Source of the DNA: Coriolopsis trogii
Taxonomy: Eukaryota > Basidiomycota > Agaricomycetes > Polyporales > Polyporaceae
Reading direction: 5' to 3'
NCBI GenBank assembly: GCA_020543525.1
Contig: JAHYIO010000001.1
Span: 1,178,001 to 1,242,000 of the forward strand
Length of the DNA stretch: 64,000 bases
Both the position numbers and the translations under genes were made by a program. Shown here in pieces: positions 10,402-21,806 of the stretch. Position 1 is the stretch's first letter. Every line of letters begins with the position of its first letter. The notes under the pieces were generated by a model. It saw nothing but the letters and a program-made list of their open reading frames with translations, was not told the origin of the DNA and made no database searches.

Positions 10402-13400
10402 ATGATCAGCTCTCTTAACCTCGGAGACCTCGATCTCTCCTTGTTCTCCGCCAAAGTCACCGGTATGGACGATGAAGATGTCTCGGTACCCGACTCTCCT
10501 TCCTCAGAGTCCGGGCTTCTCTCTCCGGACGCCCTGGAGAGGCAGCGCGCCTCTCTCCAAACCTATCTCAATGCCCTACCGTACGAATGCGAATCCCCCG
10601 AGGATATGCAGGCCAAGCTCGAGTACATCGTCGGGCGCGTCTGTATCTGTGCGGAGACCAAGAATTGGCTTGTTCTCACCACCTGGGACGGTATGCTGCA
10701 ATGGTACGTCCTCCGCCCCATCAGTGGCTCTTGTCGTGTGATTATATCTGAGATCCCGTATGTAATCCTCAGCTGGCTGCTAATGCGCTACCCGATGGCC
10801 AAGCCCACTCGAGCAAAACTCACTCGTCTGTATTATGAACTGTGCCTTGTGCCAGGCATAGAACCACGCGTCTTGCGCAGCTGGGCGGACATGCTCTCTC
10901 GCCTCATATGCAACAAGCCGGATAGTCGTCGTAAACTCGACGCTACCGACCTCGAGCTCCCCTGGGAGCCTCTATGGCGCGTCTTGCAGAAGGAGCTCTG
11001 GCCCAAGAAGCGGATGCACGACTCCTCGTATGTCCGGTCCACATGAGCAACATATCTTATGCTCACCATGTATCATAGACGAAACGTCGTGAACATCCTC
11101 TTGTTTGTCGCGGAGCAATGCAGGCGATACTACCCCCCAAGCGCCATTCCTGACATGTTGAACACTTTTCTTCCCATGCTCACGAAAGATGTACGTTTGA
11201 CGGAGTTCATGCCGGCATGTGTCGCAGCTTACACACTTCAACACAGAATGTACTGACTATGGTCCCCGTACTGACCTCGTTCCTTCCCCCCTCCCACAGC
11301 CAACTCTACCTTCCCCTTATCTTCAAACTGTGGGAAGCTTTCAATTCGTCGCTTATTGATGACAGATTCGTCGACCTTTGCGGTGACCTCGCGGAAGAAC
11401 ATATTGTCGGCCAGTACGGAGAAGCAGGCGCAGAAGGCGCTGCGGAGTGGAAGACAGTGGGAATCTGGAGTGAGGCCGAATGGACGTTCTTGATCGGCAA
11501 AACTCTGGGATCCATGAGTGAGTCGCGTCCACATAATGGAAAAACCATCTCTCATAGCTTCTCACGATAGATGTGCCTGTTGGCGCCACGAGGGTGCGTA
11601 TGCGACTGTTGACGTCAACTCTCTGCTGATTGGGATGGTCAATTCTAGGGTGCTAGTACGACTGCAGGGCATGCAGATACAATGGCTGACAAACAGTCTC
11701 TGCGAATCAAGAAACTGATCAACAGGAGCAGTATGTAGTCTTCGAAGTAGCGTTGTCCATCCCCTAACTACACTACTCCAGGCGCTCTCGCCAAACTGAT
11801 TGTCTATTCACTGTCCCTGGACGGCCCCGTCCGCCCAGACAGTACTAGCAATCCGGGCACACCTTCATCTGAAGGATTCCTGGCAGGCTCGCGGGCCCTT
11901 GATTCACTTGACAAACTAATTACAAGTGTAGAGTCATTCTTCCACCCGTCCAACTATGGGATCTGGAGTCTGAATGTAAGCTGCTACCACGGAGTGCATC
12001 GCGATTGTCTCACAAAATCTTTAGCTCACACACTTTGTCCAACGCTTGATGGCGGAGTTCGCGAAACGATGGAAGGACGAACAACAACCTTACTGCAAGA
12101 CCCCTGTGGTGCGCGAATCGTGTTCTTGTATTCTAGATCTCGTCTTGACCGTCCTCCAGACACGAAGGTTGACTCCTGAGATGCGCCACCAATTCATACT
12201 CATACTGCGTACTCCGGTGCTGCTGTCCATGTTTTCCAAGGATCCTTTCACGATCAGCTACTCTCAGGCCGCTATCAGGTCTATGGCTCTTCTGGAACCA
12301 AACCTCGTAATGCCCGAGATATTAGAACGCGCGTATAGTGGCTTGGAAGTTGTCAACGAGACGCACCGCACGACTGCTGTCATGACCATGCTATCAGCGG
12401 TCAATCTCCCACTCGTAACCGAGAGGTTATATCTTGGCGGACAGAAGCACGTCGTTCCGCTGCTGGAACTCTGCATTCCCGGTATCGATCTAGTACGTAT
12501 AGGCAATATCACGCTCTCCGAATGCAGGCAATTGACCTTCTTGTCATAGAACGACCCGGTCAAGACTATATGCGCTACCATGTTCATCTCGTCGGTCGTA
12601 CAACACATCAAGATCGCCGACGTGTCGATGCATCAAATCGGTGTTGACTTGACGAGCGATGCACCCGCTGAAGAAAGTATGGATGTCGACACGACTGAGC
12701 TCCCAGCGGGAGTGGACTCCCCTGGTATGCCGATACTTAGTCGCGAAGAGGAACGCACACTCACCAGGGAAAGTACCGCTGGTTTCGCCGACTGGGTGAC
12801 ATCGCTTTTCCGCCGCGTTCTCGCGCTCTTCGAGAACCTCCCCGAGGAAGGTGGCAAGAAAGGCACTACCGGCGGCAAGATGGAAGAAGCGGTGCTCAAG
12901 GCGATCAAGGGGGCACTCGACACGGTGTGCCTACACTTGTCCGACGCGCTGTTCGATCTCGTGCTGAAGCTCGTGTTCGACTATGCGAGCACGAATGCGA
13001 AGTCTAACGCAGTGCGAGCTTTTGGGCAGCTAGTGTCGTGCCTTGCGCGCGTGCGCCCCGAGAAGACCGTGGACAGGTTCCTGCCGTTTTGCATTTCGCA
13101 GATCCAGGAGGAGCTAAAGCACGGCGCGTCGAGTATCCGGACGACGTCCACACACGAGGCCGTCCCGTCTGACACGACACTGCACTGGAGTATGTGGAAT
13201 TCTGGGATGCTATTAATGTCCTCGCTAACTCCTAGAGACAGACATGTCTATTCTCCGCGGCTGCTTTGGATACGGTGGATCGACGGTGAGTGTCATATAG
13301 CTTGAGTCTTTGGCACGTACTGAGCTTGAACTACTGCAGATTTTGAAGTACAAGGATCAGTTACTTGGTCTCATCTCCCTCCTCGTCGAGAAGACGAAGA

Positions 13401-16400
13401 GTGAGCGCGGCTACACGGGGACCGGACGTCTCATCAATCGTGTTCTGCACTCGGCCGCCACCATTTATACCCTGGATTCCCGCTATATCAACCCAGATGA
13501 ATGGGATTCACCCGGTAAGCTAGCACCGGTTGGCAATGTCCGGGATGGCCCTGACCGTTCTTTTCTAGAGTTCAACCGGAATTTGACGACATACTGGGGC
13601 AAGATGTATGAAGCCGACGAGGCCGAGGTTGTCTGGCACGGTACGTTCGATGCGGACATCTGTTCGAGTCAAGCTGATCCTCATATCAGTTCCCAACCAT
13701 GACGAGATCGAATTCGTGCTGGAGATTTTGGACAAGATCGCAGCGCCCGCTCTTGACAAGGTGGAAGCTCTCCTACAAACTGCAGGCAAATGGGACAGTA
13801 TTTCGCGAAACGACTTCTGCCGGTATGCTAATGCCGTCATCGCATCTCATAGCCTTTACATCGATCTGATACGTCTGATAGCTACCTCCACGCTGCGCGT
13901 TCGGTGTGGGGAGGTCTTCCGACATTCCTCCTGATTCAGAACAAAGACGTTGCAAACCCTTGCCTAAATGAGGACGTCGAGGTTCCCGAGTTGCTTGTCC
14001 AGACACTGGACGTCAAGGCGGGCTTTGTCCTGACGGATCCCAGCAGCCCACAATATCAGCGTGCGATGGCGCACCGCACGCGGTTTGGGCAGCTCGTACA
14101 TCGAGCCTCGAACATCCTGAGGCGTGAGAGTGAGGTCGAAGACCACATCGACGCCGTCATCGCTGTGTCGCGCGCGATTGACGTGTACCTACTCGAGTAT
14201 GCGATGTCACGCAGCAACTTCGAGAGCCTTACGAAGGCGTACAGGCAGGCACGCGAGTAAGTCCTTTGATCACAAAGCTATGAGTGGAAATTGATATATA
14301 GTCCGGCGCCAGCTCCAATCGCATCTGGCCAAAGCAGAAGGAGAACTCGCGGACGGTTTTCTTGAAGCGTGCCCAGGTGTACAATGCCGGTAGGCTGTAC
14401 ATGCATGCTCTCTATCGTCGGCGTGACGCCCTCGACGACCAGCTTCTGGAGGACCTCATCGAGATGTCTCTGTCGCAGTACACAAGAGTGCGCAGACATG
14501 CCCAGGCCATCCTGCATAACGCATGTGGGGTAGGTTGCGTGGTCTAACCTATCAGACTGAAACGCTGATTCAGCCCACTACATGACAGTATTTTGTGCGC
14601 TCGACACGATTTACATTGCCATACCTCTTTCGTGCATTGGAGAAGAAAGCCGATGCTGACCGCATGAAGGGCGCATTATACGTCTTGTGGAATAAGGGTA
14701 CGGCTGCGTATGCGCTCGCAGGTGAGAGCAGGACTATCGTTCTGCTTGTTCATTCGATTAATGGACTCGGCTAGACATCAATTTCCATGAGCATTACCTT
14801 CTGTCATTGCTCGACTGTCAACACCAAGAAAAGGTAGGAGGATGATGACGTAGACATGGGCTCACAATTGACGTCTCTTTTTCCAGCCTTCGGTGCAGAA
14901 GCTCGTCGGAAGTGTAGCTCAGGATGCCCTCGTCTACCTCAATGAGGAGTCATGTCACACGGATGCCTTCACTGAGGATGTTCCGGGCGTCTTGAAGGCG
15001 CTTGATGACCTTAAGCAGGAGTTCGCGTCATCTGTCGTAGATCAACGCATTCTCCAGGCAGCAGCAGCCAAATGCGGTGCTCGGGTAGCTTTGAAGCACC
15101 AGCGATACGTGGAGACAGTGCGTCATCCATCCATTCCTCTATGCCTCATGTCGCGTGTTGTTGATACGGTGCACAGGTGAACGCTGTCCTGGAAGTTGCG
15201 GAGCGCCCCTCGACACATGTAAGGGAGCGTTGGACCTTAAAGCTGCAGACGGAGCGCTGACATCTCAATGTTGCAGTGGAGATACGTTCAGTTCGCCATC
15301 CGGTTCCTCTATGGACTCCTACGAAGGGATTCTCCTCCTCCTCCAGCACTTGCCGCCTTCTTCTTGCGGCAAAGCGTTAGCCCGCACACGACCATCCGTG
15401 TGACTGCACAAAAGTTGGTTGTCATCAATTTGCGCCATATGAGACTGACTGACGTTCAATGTGACTCTCAGGGCCGTTGTGAAGGTCTGCGCGCATATCA
15501 AGATTAGAACGTTCTCGCAGTCGAGTGAGCAGCTATGGTTGGACGAGTGGGCAAACCCACTCCGCAGAGACATACCCGTTGGCGATCCCTCTGACTTCTT
15601 ACGACGTCATGGACAACCAGGGTACCCGCCAGGACAAGGAGGGTACGTTGCAATTCAAGTATCGATTTTCATACTGTTAATGTGGCATGCAGTGATCTAC
15701 GCGTCGACAAGTTCGAGACAGGGTTCTTGGCCTGGACTCCGACCGTGAAAGGTTATCAAGCTGTTCCAGAGGGATCGTCGCCTTTCGCGTGGGAGGAAGC
15801 TTCGAAGCCAGCTCTGCAGGCAATGAGTGAAGTGATGAACAAAGATGACTTCTTCACCGTCTTAGCGCTCCTGTGGGGTCAGGAGTCGATGAAAAATAGC
15901 ACAACTCCAGAACTGCGCGCGGAGAACGTCACGTTCATGAAGTCTATTGGTATGCAGTCTCGCGTTGGTTTGAGTTCTATGATTGAACAAAGTCAAAGCC
16001 AAGATGTTCGAACACGAGAAGCTCCCCGCAATCTTGGACACGATCGATCCGCTTCTGGTGGATGGTGATCGCTACAAGCAACGTTCTGGAGCGGAACTGT
16101 TGGCTGGATTATCACGAGGTGAGCGACACTGTAACACTTCGTGATGTCATATTGAACTCCTATCAGGTTCCAAGCATTGGCCGAAACAACATGCGGACCA
16201 CTTGTGGTCATGGATTGCTGCCCGCCTCGATCGCATCTTCGCTCAAATGAAGCCGGATACGGTCTCATTCTGGGAGAACCTCCTAAGTGTATGTTCACCT
16301 AACTCCGGGATGATTCAAACTCTGACTATGAGCCATAGGAGCAACTAGTAGACAGGGATCCTCGACGAACAGAGCCCTTGGTCAAGTGGATTTTGTCCTT

Positions 16401-18205
16401 GCCTCTAGACTTCCATGGAGATTCTGCTTTTGCCAGTAAGCTTTACTTCGCTTGAATGATGTCAGCGGTCTCATAAGTCCTACAGTGAGCAAGTCGTTGT
16501 CCATCTTTAACATCCTCGTAGACTGTCTTGATATACGCTTCCTCTCGCTCGCTGACCAGTACACAAACCTATTCTTGGATAATGCCAATACCGGCTATGC
16601 TGAGGTAACCGTCTACCTAGTGTTTGTCGCCTGTTCGCTGAGCTGAACCTCGGCTTGCCTAGATTCGGTCGCAGATTGCTCAGAATGTGTATGCTATCAT
16701 CACTATCCAATGGCGGCCAGTATACCCTACAGCCCTCGAACTGGCGTCGGCGTGCGCTACTAGCAACGACCCACTTCGAATTCGGTATGTCTTATTGTAC
16801 TCGAATTGCGGACCTCTGTTCAACTCCATCGACAGCGAAGCACGCTACATCAATCGCATCACGCAGATAGTGAGCCAACTTCCAGCGTGGAGAGAAGAAC
16901 GTCTACCCCCACCACGGGTTAGCCAGTCGCAGTATGACAAAGTGGGACTCACCGGTACGTATGCGCGATCTTGATTTACTACATTTGCTGATACCCGCAT
17001 CTGCTCAGTCTTGCAATGGGTGTGGGATTTCGCCCACGGTCCCCAAGCACCACTGATTTTCCCGTATATCATTGTCCTGCTGTAAGTTGCTCCCAGGGGA
17101 AGTCTCCACAATGTTGACATTGTTCTAGGCCCGAGATCATACGGATGTCGGAGCTCAACGATAGCTCCGAGTTGCAAACATACAGCTCTGCCGTGCTTTA
17201 CGTATTGTCAGCGGTGACGCCTCCCCCGGAATACATCGAAGTCATCGCGGATAACTTCATCAACGCGATAAAGTCTTCGACGGTGCGTGTTGCACACGCT
17301 GATAGGGTGCAGAAGTAAAGCTAACTCCGTGCCAATGCAGTCATGGCGCATACGGGTAAACGCGCTACCGACTCTCATCGTGTTCTTCTATCGGAACTTG
17401 TTGAGCATGTCAAGCGGGCTGGTTTCCAGACTCATGAATGTCTTGCAAGAGTGTCTGTCTGATGAGAACATCGAGGTTCGAGAAATGGCCTCGAAGATGC
17501 TCTCGGGAGTGGTTCGATGCTCTCAACGTCAGAGCATCGTCCCGTTGAAGGTACGGAAATTACTATTGCCGTAATGGCTGACACACTTAAGGTTTGTATC
17601 TTCAGGACCGGTTCGTGACGATGTTGCGGCGGACAAAGCTCCCAAGTCGTCGGGACCCGACATATGCCGAATCGCTGCGATCTCTTCATTCCGCAATCCT
17701 GGGCCTATGCGCCTTGATCGAGAGTTTCCCGTACTCGGTAGAAGCTTGGATGCCTCCACTGACGGAAGGTGCGCCGTCTTCTGGGTTATCGCCTTCCGTG
17801 TACCGTCACTCACCCGGGTTTGTCAGTCCTGGCCAACCATGCGACCGACCCGGTGCCGATATCGACCACTATCCGAAAGTGTGCATCAGAGTTCAAGAAG
17901 GTACGTGTCTACGTAACGCTTACAGCTGCGCGCACCATGCTCATGCCGTCTCTGCCCTGCTCGTCCCAGACGCATCAGGTATGCTTCTGATACAACACCG
18001 TGGCCGGCCGAGATCTGCCGTGTACTGACTGCTAGTCTCGCTTAGGACACCTGGCACAAAGACCAGCTTGCGTTCAACGAGGACCAACTGCAAAGTCTGT
18101 CGACCATGCTCGTTGGAACGTCGTATTGTGCGTGTCTCTCAGAACTGATATATCACGAGGCGATCGAGCTTGACTCAGTCATTGACGTTCTCCGCAGATG
18201 CATGA
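10402..18205 (+). CDS. blm10: Proteasome activator Blm10/PA200
   Basis: 36 coding exons give 1,958 residues, the usual Blm10 size: 10402-10703, 10773-11027, 11079-11190, 11247-11517, 11571-11593, 11649-11730, 11782-11975, 12025-12492, 12550-13189, 13236-13285, 13340-13514, 13569-13640, 13690-13822, 13882-14256, 14313-14529, 14589-14721, 14775-14833, 14887-15117, 15177-15218, 15277-15413, 15472-15642, 15693-15949, 15993-16118, 16167-16288, 16339-16435, 16486-16604, 16663-16784, 16836-16954, 17009-17081, 17129-17282, 17341-17550, 17606-17768, 17827-17900, 17970-17978, 18046-18127, 18198-18205. Family marks: YLNALPYECESPEDMQAKLE, NWLVLTTWDGMLQCW, LPAWREERLPPPRV with QYDKVGLTVLQW, and the C-terminal SEFKKTHQDTWHKDQLAF. 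The protein is a HEAT-repeat solenoid that caps the 20S proteasome and docks through a terminal Tyr-Tyr-Ala. That YYA tail is completed only by the last 8-base exon. An ATG at 10465 is an alternative start. Confidence 0.95.
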
Positions 18206-21200
18206 ACACCGCTGTCGATCGCTTCCCTCTTTGCGTCATTCATTTCCGTATATTACCCTCCAATCTCGCACTCATCACCGTGTATCATAACTGCCATCAT
18301 ACAAATCGAAGTTCATCAGAGAACGGGAGCCAGAACCATTGTCATGGCTTGCACCGGCGGCGGATACGTCGTCCTCTTTCGTCCTACAATCGCGTACTCA
18401 ATATCCGATTTATTGCGCTGGTAGGACTATAACCGCGAGAGCGCGGCAAACCGTCGACGATCCCTACTGCGATCCCTTTGCGCGTGCCGCTGAGGGAGTG
18501 GTGGGATCTGCACTAGTCATATACATAGGCTAGGCTCGGCTGGTTGATCCTCTCGGCCCCTGAGGGACGAGTTACGACAAGTAACGTCAACGTCGGGCAC
18601 GTTCACGGACCACAATCGATGCGAGCCTAACCTAGACTGCGCTCGGCGGATCTCTCACTCACTCTCACGCTCGCCTTGCTTGCCTTGCACGCAGGTGACA
18701 GACATGCACGTAGATGCTCAGGGGAGGCGGAAACATGTATAGGCACTGAAGTACTGTAGTCCAAGAGAGGCTGCAGCGAGGCCGATAGGGAGACGTCGCG
18801 CTGGCGGCGTTCAATAGCAGCTGATCTCCTCTTCATCTTGCGAAGTAGCGGCCCCCTGTTGACACAGGTTCTAATGCCTCCGAGGCTCCTTCCCGCGGAT
18901 GATGACTGTCAATGTTATCGACACATCCAGGCCGAGGCTCCTGACGGTTTAAGCTAGAACCGTGCCGGGACGGGTTCTCATCGCAGGTAGGACGGGGGTA
19001 GAAGTCCGGAAGGGACGGTTCTGAGCTCGGGTTGGCGGGCTTGGCCAGTCGTGGGTGGGCGAGAGGCGTGATGCACAGAAACAGACAGACGAGGATAGCA
19101 ATGGCAGACGTCACGGGTGCACGGCCACGAGTGCGTTGAACGGGTCTATTTGCAAGCATGTGCGCCTCTAGGACTGTCATTGCTGCACGGAACATACGCG
19201 TACATGTATCTGGTCATCTCGCTGCACGAGGCTCGCAAGACCACAGCCAAGCGGCCTAGGAGTCTAAGGCAGATACAGTCAAACTCGGGACGGAGCGCCA
19301 CGTCTGAAGGAGAGGAACCAAGCCGGGATTGGCAGCCTTGCGACACCAGCAGGGTCGCGCAAAGACGTACATACAGACCGATAGCTATACATTCACTCCC
19401 CGTCGGGGAAGGCAGTATGCTCCGAGAGTGGACGTCAAGAAGAGAGGTGCGGTGATTGGGACCACTCCCTGGGCGCATCACAACACGTCCCGCGCGCGAC
19501 GCGTGTTCCAGAGAGAAGGGGTCTGGCAGGGCAGTCGAAGCCGTCGTCTGCGTCGCGTATACGTTCAAGCAGAGTTAGGGGGAGGTGCGAGTATCGAGAA
19601 ACGCCTCCCGAGAGGGCCCATCGGTGCTGGCTATTGAGCATCCAGAACGAAACTGATGAACGTGACGCGTCGGCAGGTGGGGATCGGACGCTTCGGACCT
19701 CTGGAAGGCCTGAATGGCAACCGTGGGCTGGTATGGAGTTGGCATGGACGGAGTGGGACCGGCACAGTAGTTGGATGCGCAGGTGAAGAATTCCTTTGAT
19801 CTACATCGAAGGTGTTCACTGGCGATCCAACGGTGCTCGTTCTGGTGTGGCATAGGGGGAAGAGCACAATCCCCTTTTGATCACGAACTCGAGTTCTAAC
19901 AGGGACTGCCTCTTTGCCGCCATTAGACGCGTCGAGGGCCCTAGATCGGGTATTTGGGCATACCAGTCGAGCATGGCGCCGAGAGCTGGTATGTGACTAG
20001 TATCTGGGGGAGCGTCAACGTTGAGAGACGTGCGAAGAGGCAAAAATTGCGAGGGCGTATCGACCGGATAGCAACACGTGCATAAAGCGCCTCGATGATC
20101 AGAAGAGACGGACATGAGGCGAACTCGAGGCAGTCATATGGGGATCGTTGGGGAGGTTCCACAGGCTCGGTCGGTGCTCAGAAGGGGTAAGAGGCAGACT
20201 GTCGGGCGGGAAAAAGATAGCCTGAGAGCGTCCTAGAGAATATAGGCGACGTAGCGAGGGCACTGGAGTCGCATTGGGGAAACGTTCGCGGATGTTTACG
20301 AGGATATGGTAGGGGCTCGATCATGGAGTCAACCAGTATTGAGTCAGAGAGAGAGCAGTTTACGCCCTTGGGGACGCTAAGTGCGCTTCACAGATGGAGT
20401 GGTAGGTGTCATAGGGCGCCGCCTATCAGCACGCGGGATACGAGCAGCAATGAAACCATAATCGAGGATGCGACAGGCCGGGGTCGACGACTGACGGGCT
20501 TGGCCACTACCAGACAAGCACGCACGAATGCGTAAGGGCGGACATAGAGAGGTTGAGATATCAGATAGGACTTCCTGTGCATGGAAAGACGTAAAATGGT
20601 CGGGGAAAGAAGACGAGTTGAGGGGATGACTCACGGAGACCTGCTACTATGGACTCGCAGAGCACGCTGCGCACGAACAGACTGCCATTGCAGACGTTGA
20701 GTGCAAATCGGGACCGAGACCATACACGGGTCTAGGAGTACGGCGAGTAATTGAGAGGGTGATACAGGAGAAGGCAGTATGTAGTAGGGATGGCAGTAAG
20801 CGTCGGGAAAGGCAATCAGTGCAATGAAAGCCATGCCCAATTGGGAAACACCGCCGTCGACAGTGTAATAGCAAGCGCCCGGTGGCAGTGGCGCTGTGCC
20901 ATCCCATCGACCCTCCGTCCGCTCTTGCTCCGCCCCGTCTGTTTTCCCCCTTGGCTTGCTTGATGCCAATCGACGCGGGGCGCGTCGGCAGTGGTTGCGA
21001 GAACGAAGTCGACAGAGGGCAATTATAGTGCCCGAGGAGGCGAGAGTGCCGCGGAACCAGATTGTGGGCGCCTATGAGCACCGCCCTCGTGGCAAGCGAC
21101 CTCGTCGACTGCAATTGAGGCGCAGATGGGTCGAGTTTGGGTCGTGTATCGATATGTGTGGGGAAGAGAGGGCCGATGAGCTGTCGATACACGATGTTTG

Positions 21201-21806
21201 AGCGTGCATGGGCGAATTTATGAGGAGCGAAGGGGCGAGGGATTGGCAATCGGAGGCAGGAGAGGGGCACGTTGCAATCAGACCCTGAGGCTTCTTCCGT
21301 AAGGCAGGCAGGCGCAAGGCTGACCCCACTCGCCTTCGTCCTCCTCGTCCTCGTCCCTCCCTGTCCTCGACCACCATCCCCGACGTCCTCGTCCCTTGTT
21401 TCCGCTCTCACAACCAAATCCGAACCGCATCTTTCCATCACCGCATCCTATCTATCAAGCATCTTGCCTCCGCATTGCATCACGACCCTAGGCCGCGCCG
21501 CACTTCCACCTGTTTATACCTTTCCACTCTTCGTTTTCTGCCTTTCCTAGTCTGCTCGATCCTCATCGCTTCTTGCGGTTAAACTCGCTCGTAGACTCGG
21601 CTTGGTAGCCTTTGCCAACAGCTCCCGCGGCGCACGATACACGCACATCTCTCAATCTTGCCTACAGCCATCCACGCAACTTTTTATCCCTCAAGAACTA
21701 AGGTCGTGCTATCCCCTACTTATCCTTAATCCGTAAGCACCAAGCCCCTCCTCCCCTTCCTATAACTCTCTCCTCCACCCTCCCCTCGCATCCGCGCACT
21801 CACATC
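18206..21806. other. Gene-free 3.6 kb region with pyrimidine-rich leader
   Basis: I see no gene with family similarity or coherent exon phases here. Open frames of up to 264 codons exist on the minus strand at 20647-21441, but they mirror the pyrimidine-rich plus strand. From about 21330 to 21806 the plus strand is strongly C/T-rich and TATA-poor. It fits the promoter and a long 5' leader of the CCCH gene, possibly with leader introns. A non-coding RNA or a fast-evolving small gene cannot be excluded. Confidence 0.5.

Noticed and set aside
18128..18432. Blm10 reading straight on to a stop at 18430-18432
   Set aside because: It loses the conserved YYA tail and adds about 100 unrelated residues; kept only as a possible retained-intron form.
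20647..21441. Minus-strand 264-codon open frame
   Set aside because: It is the complement of the C/T-rich plus-strand leader, with no domain signal and no consistent splice model.
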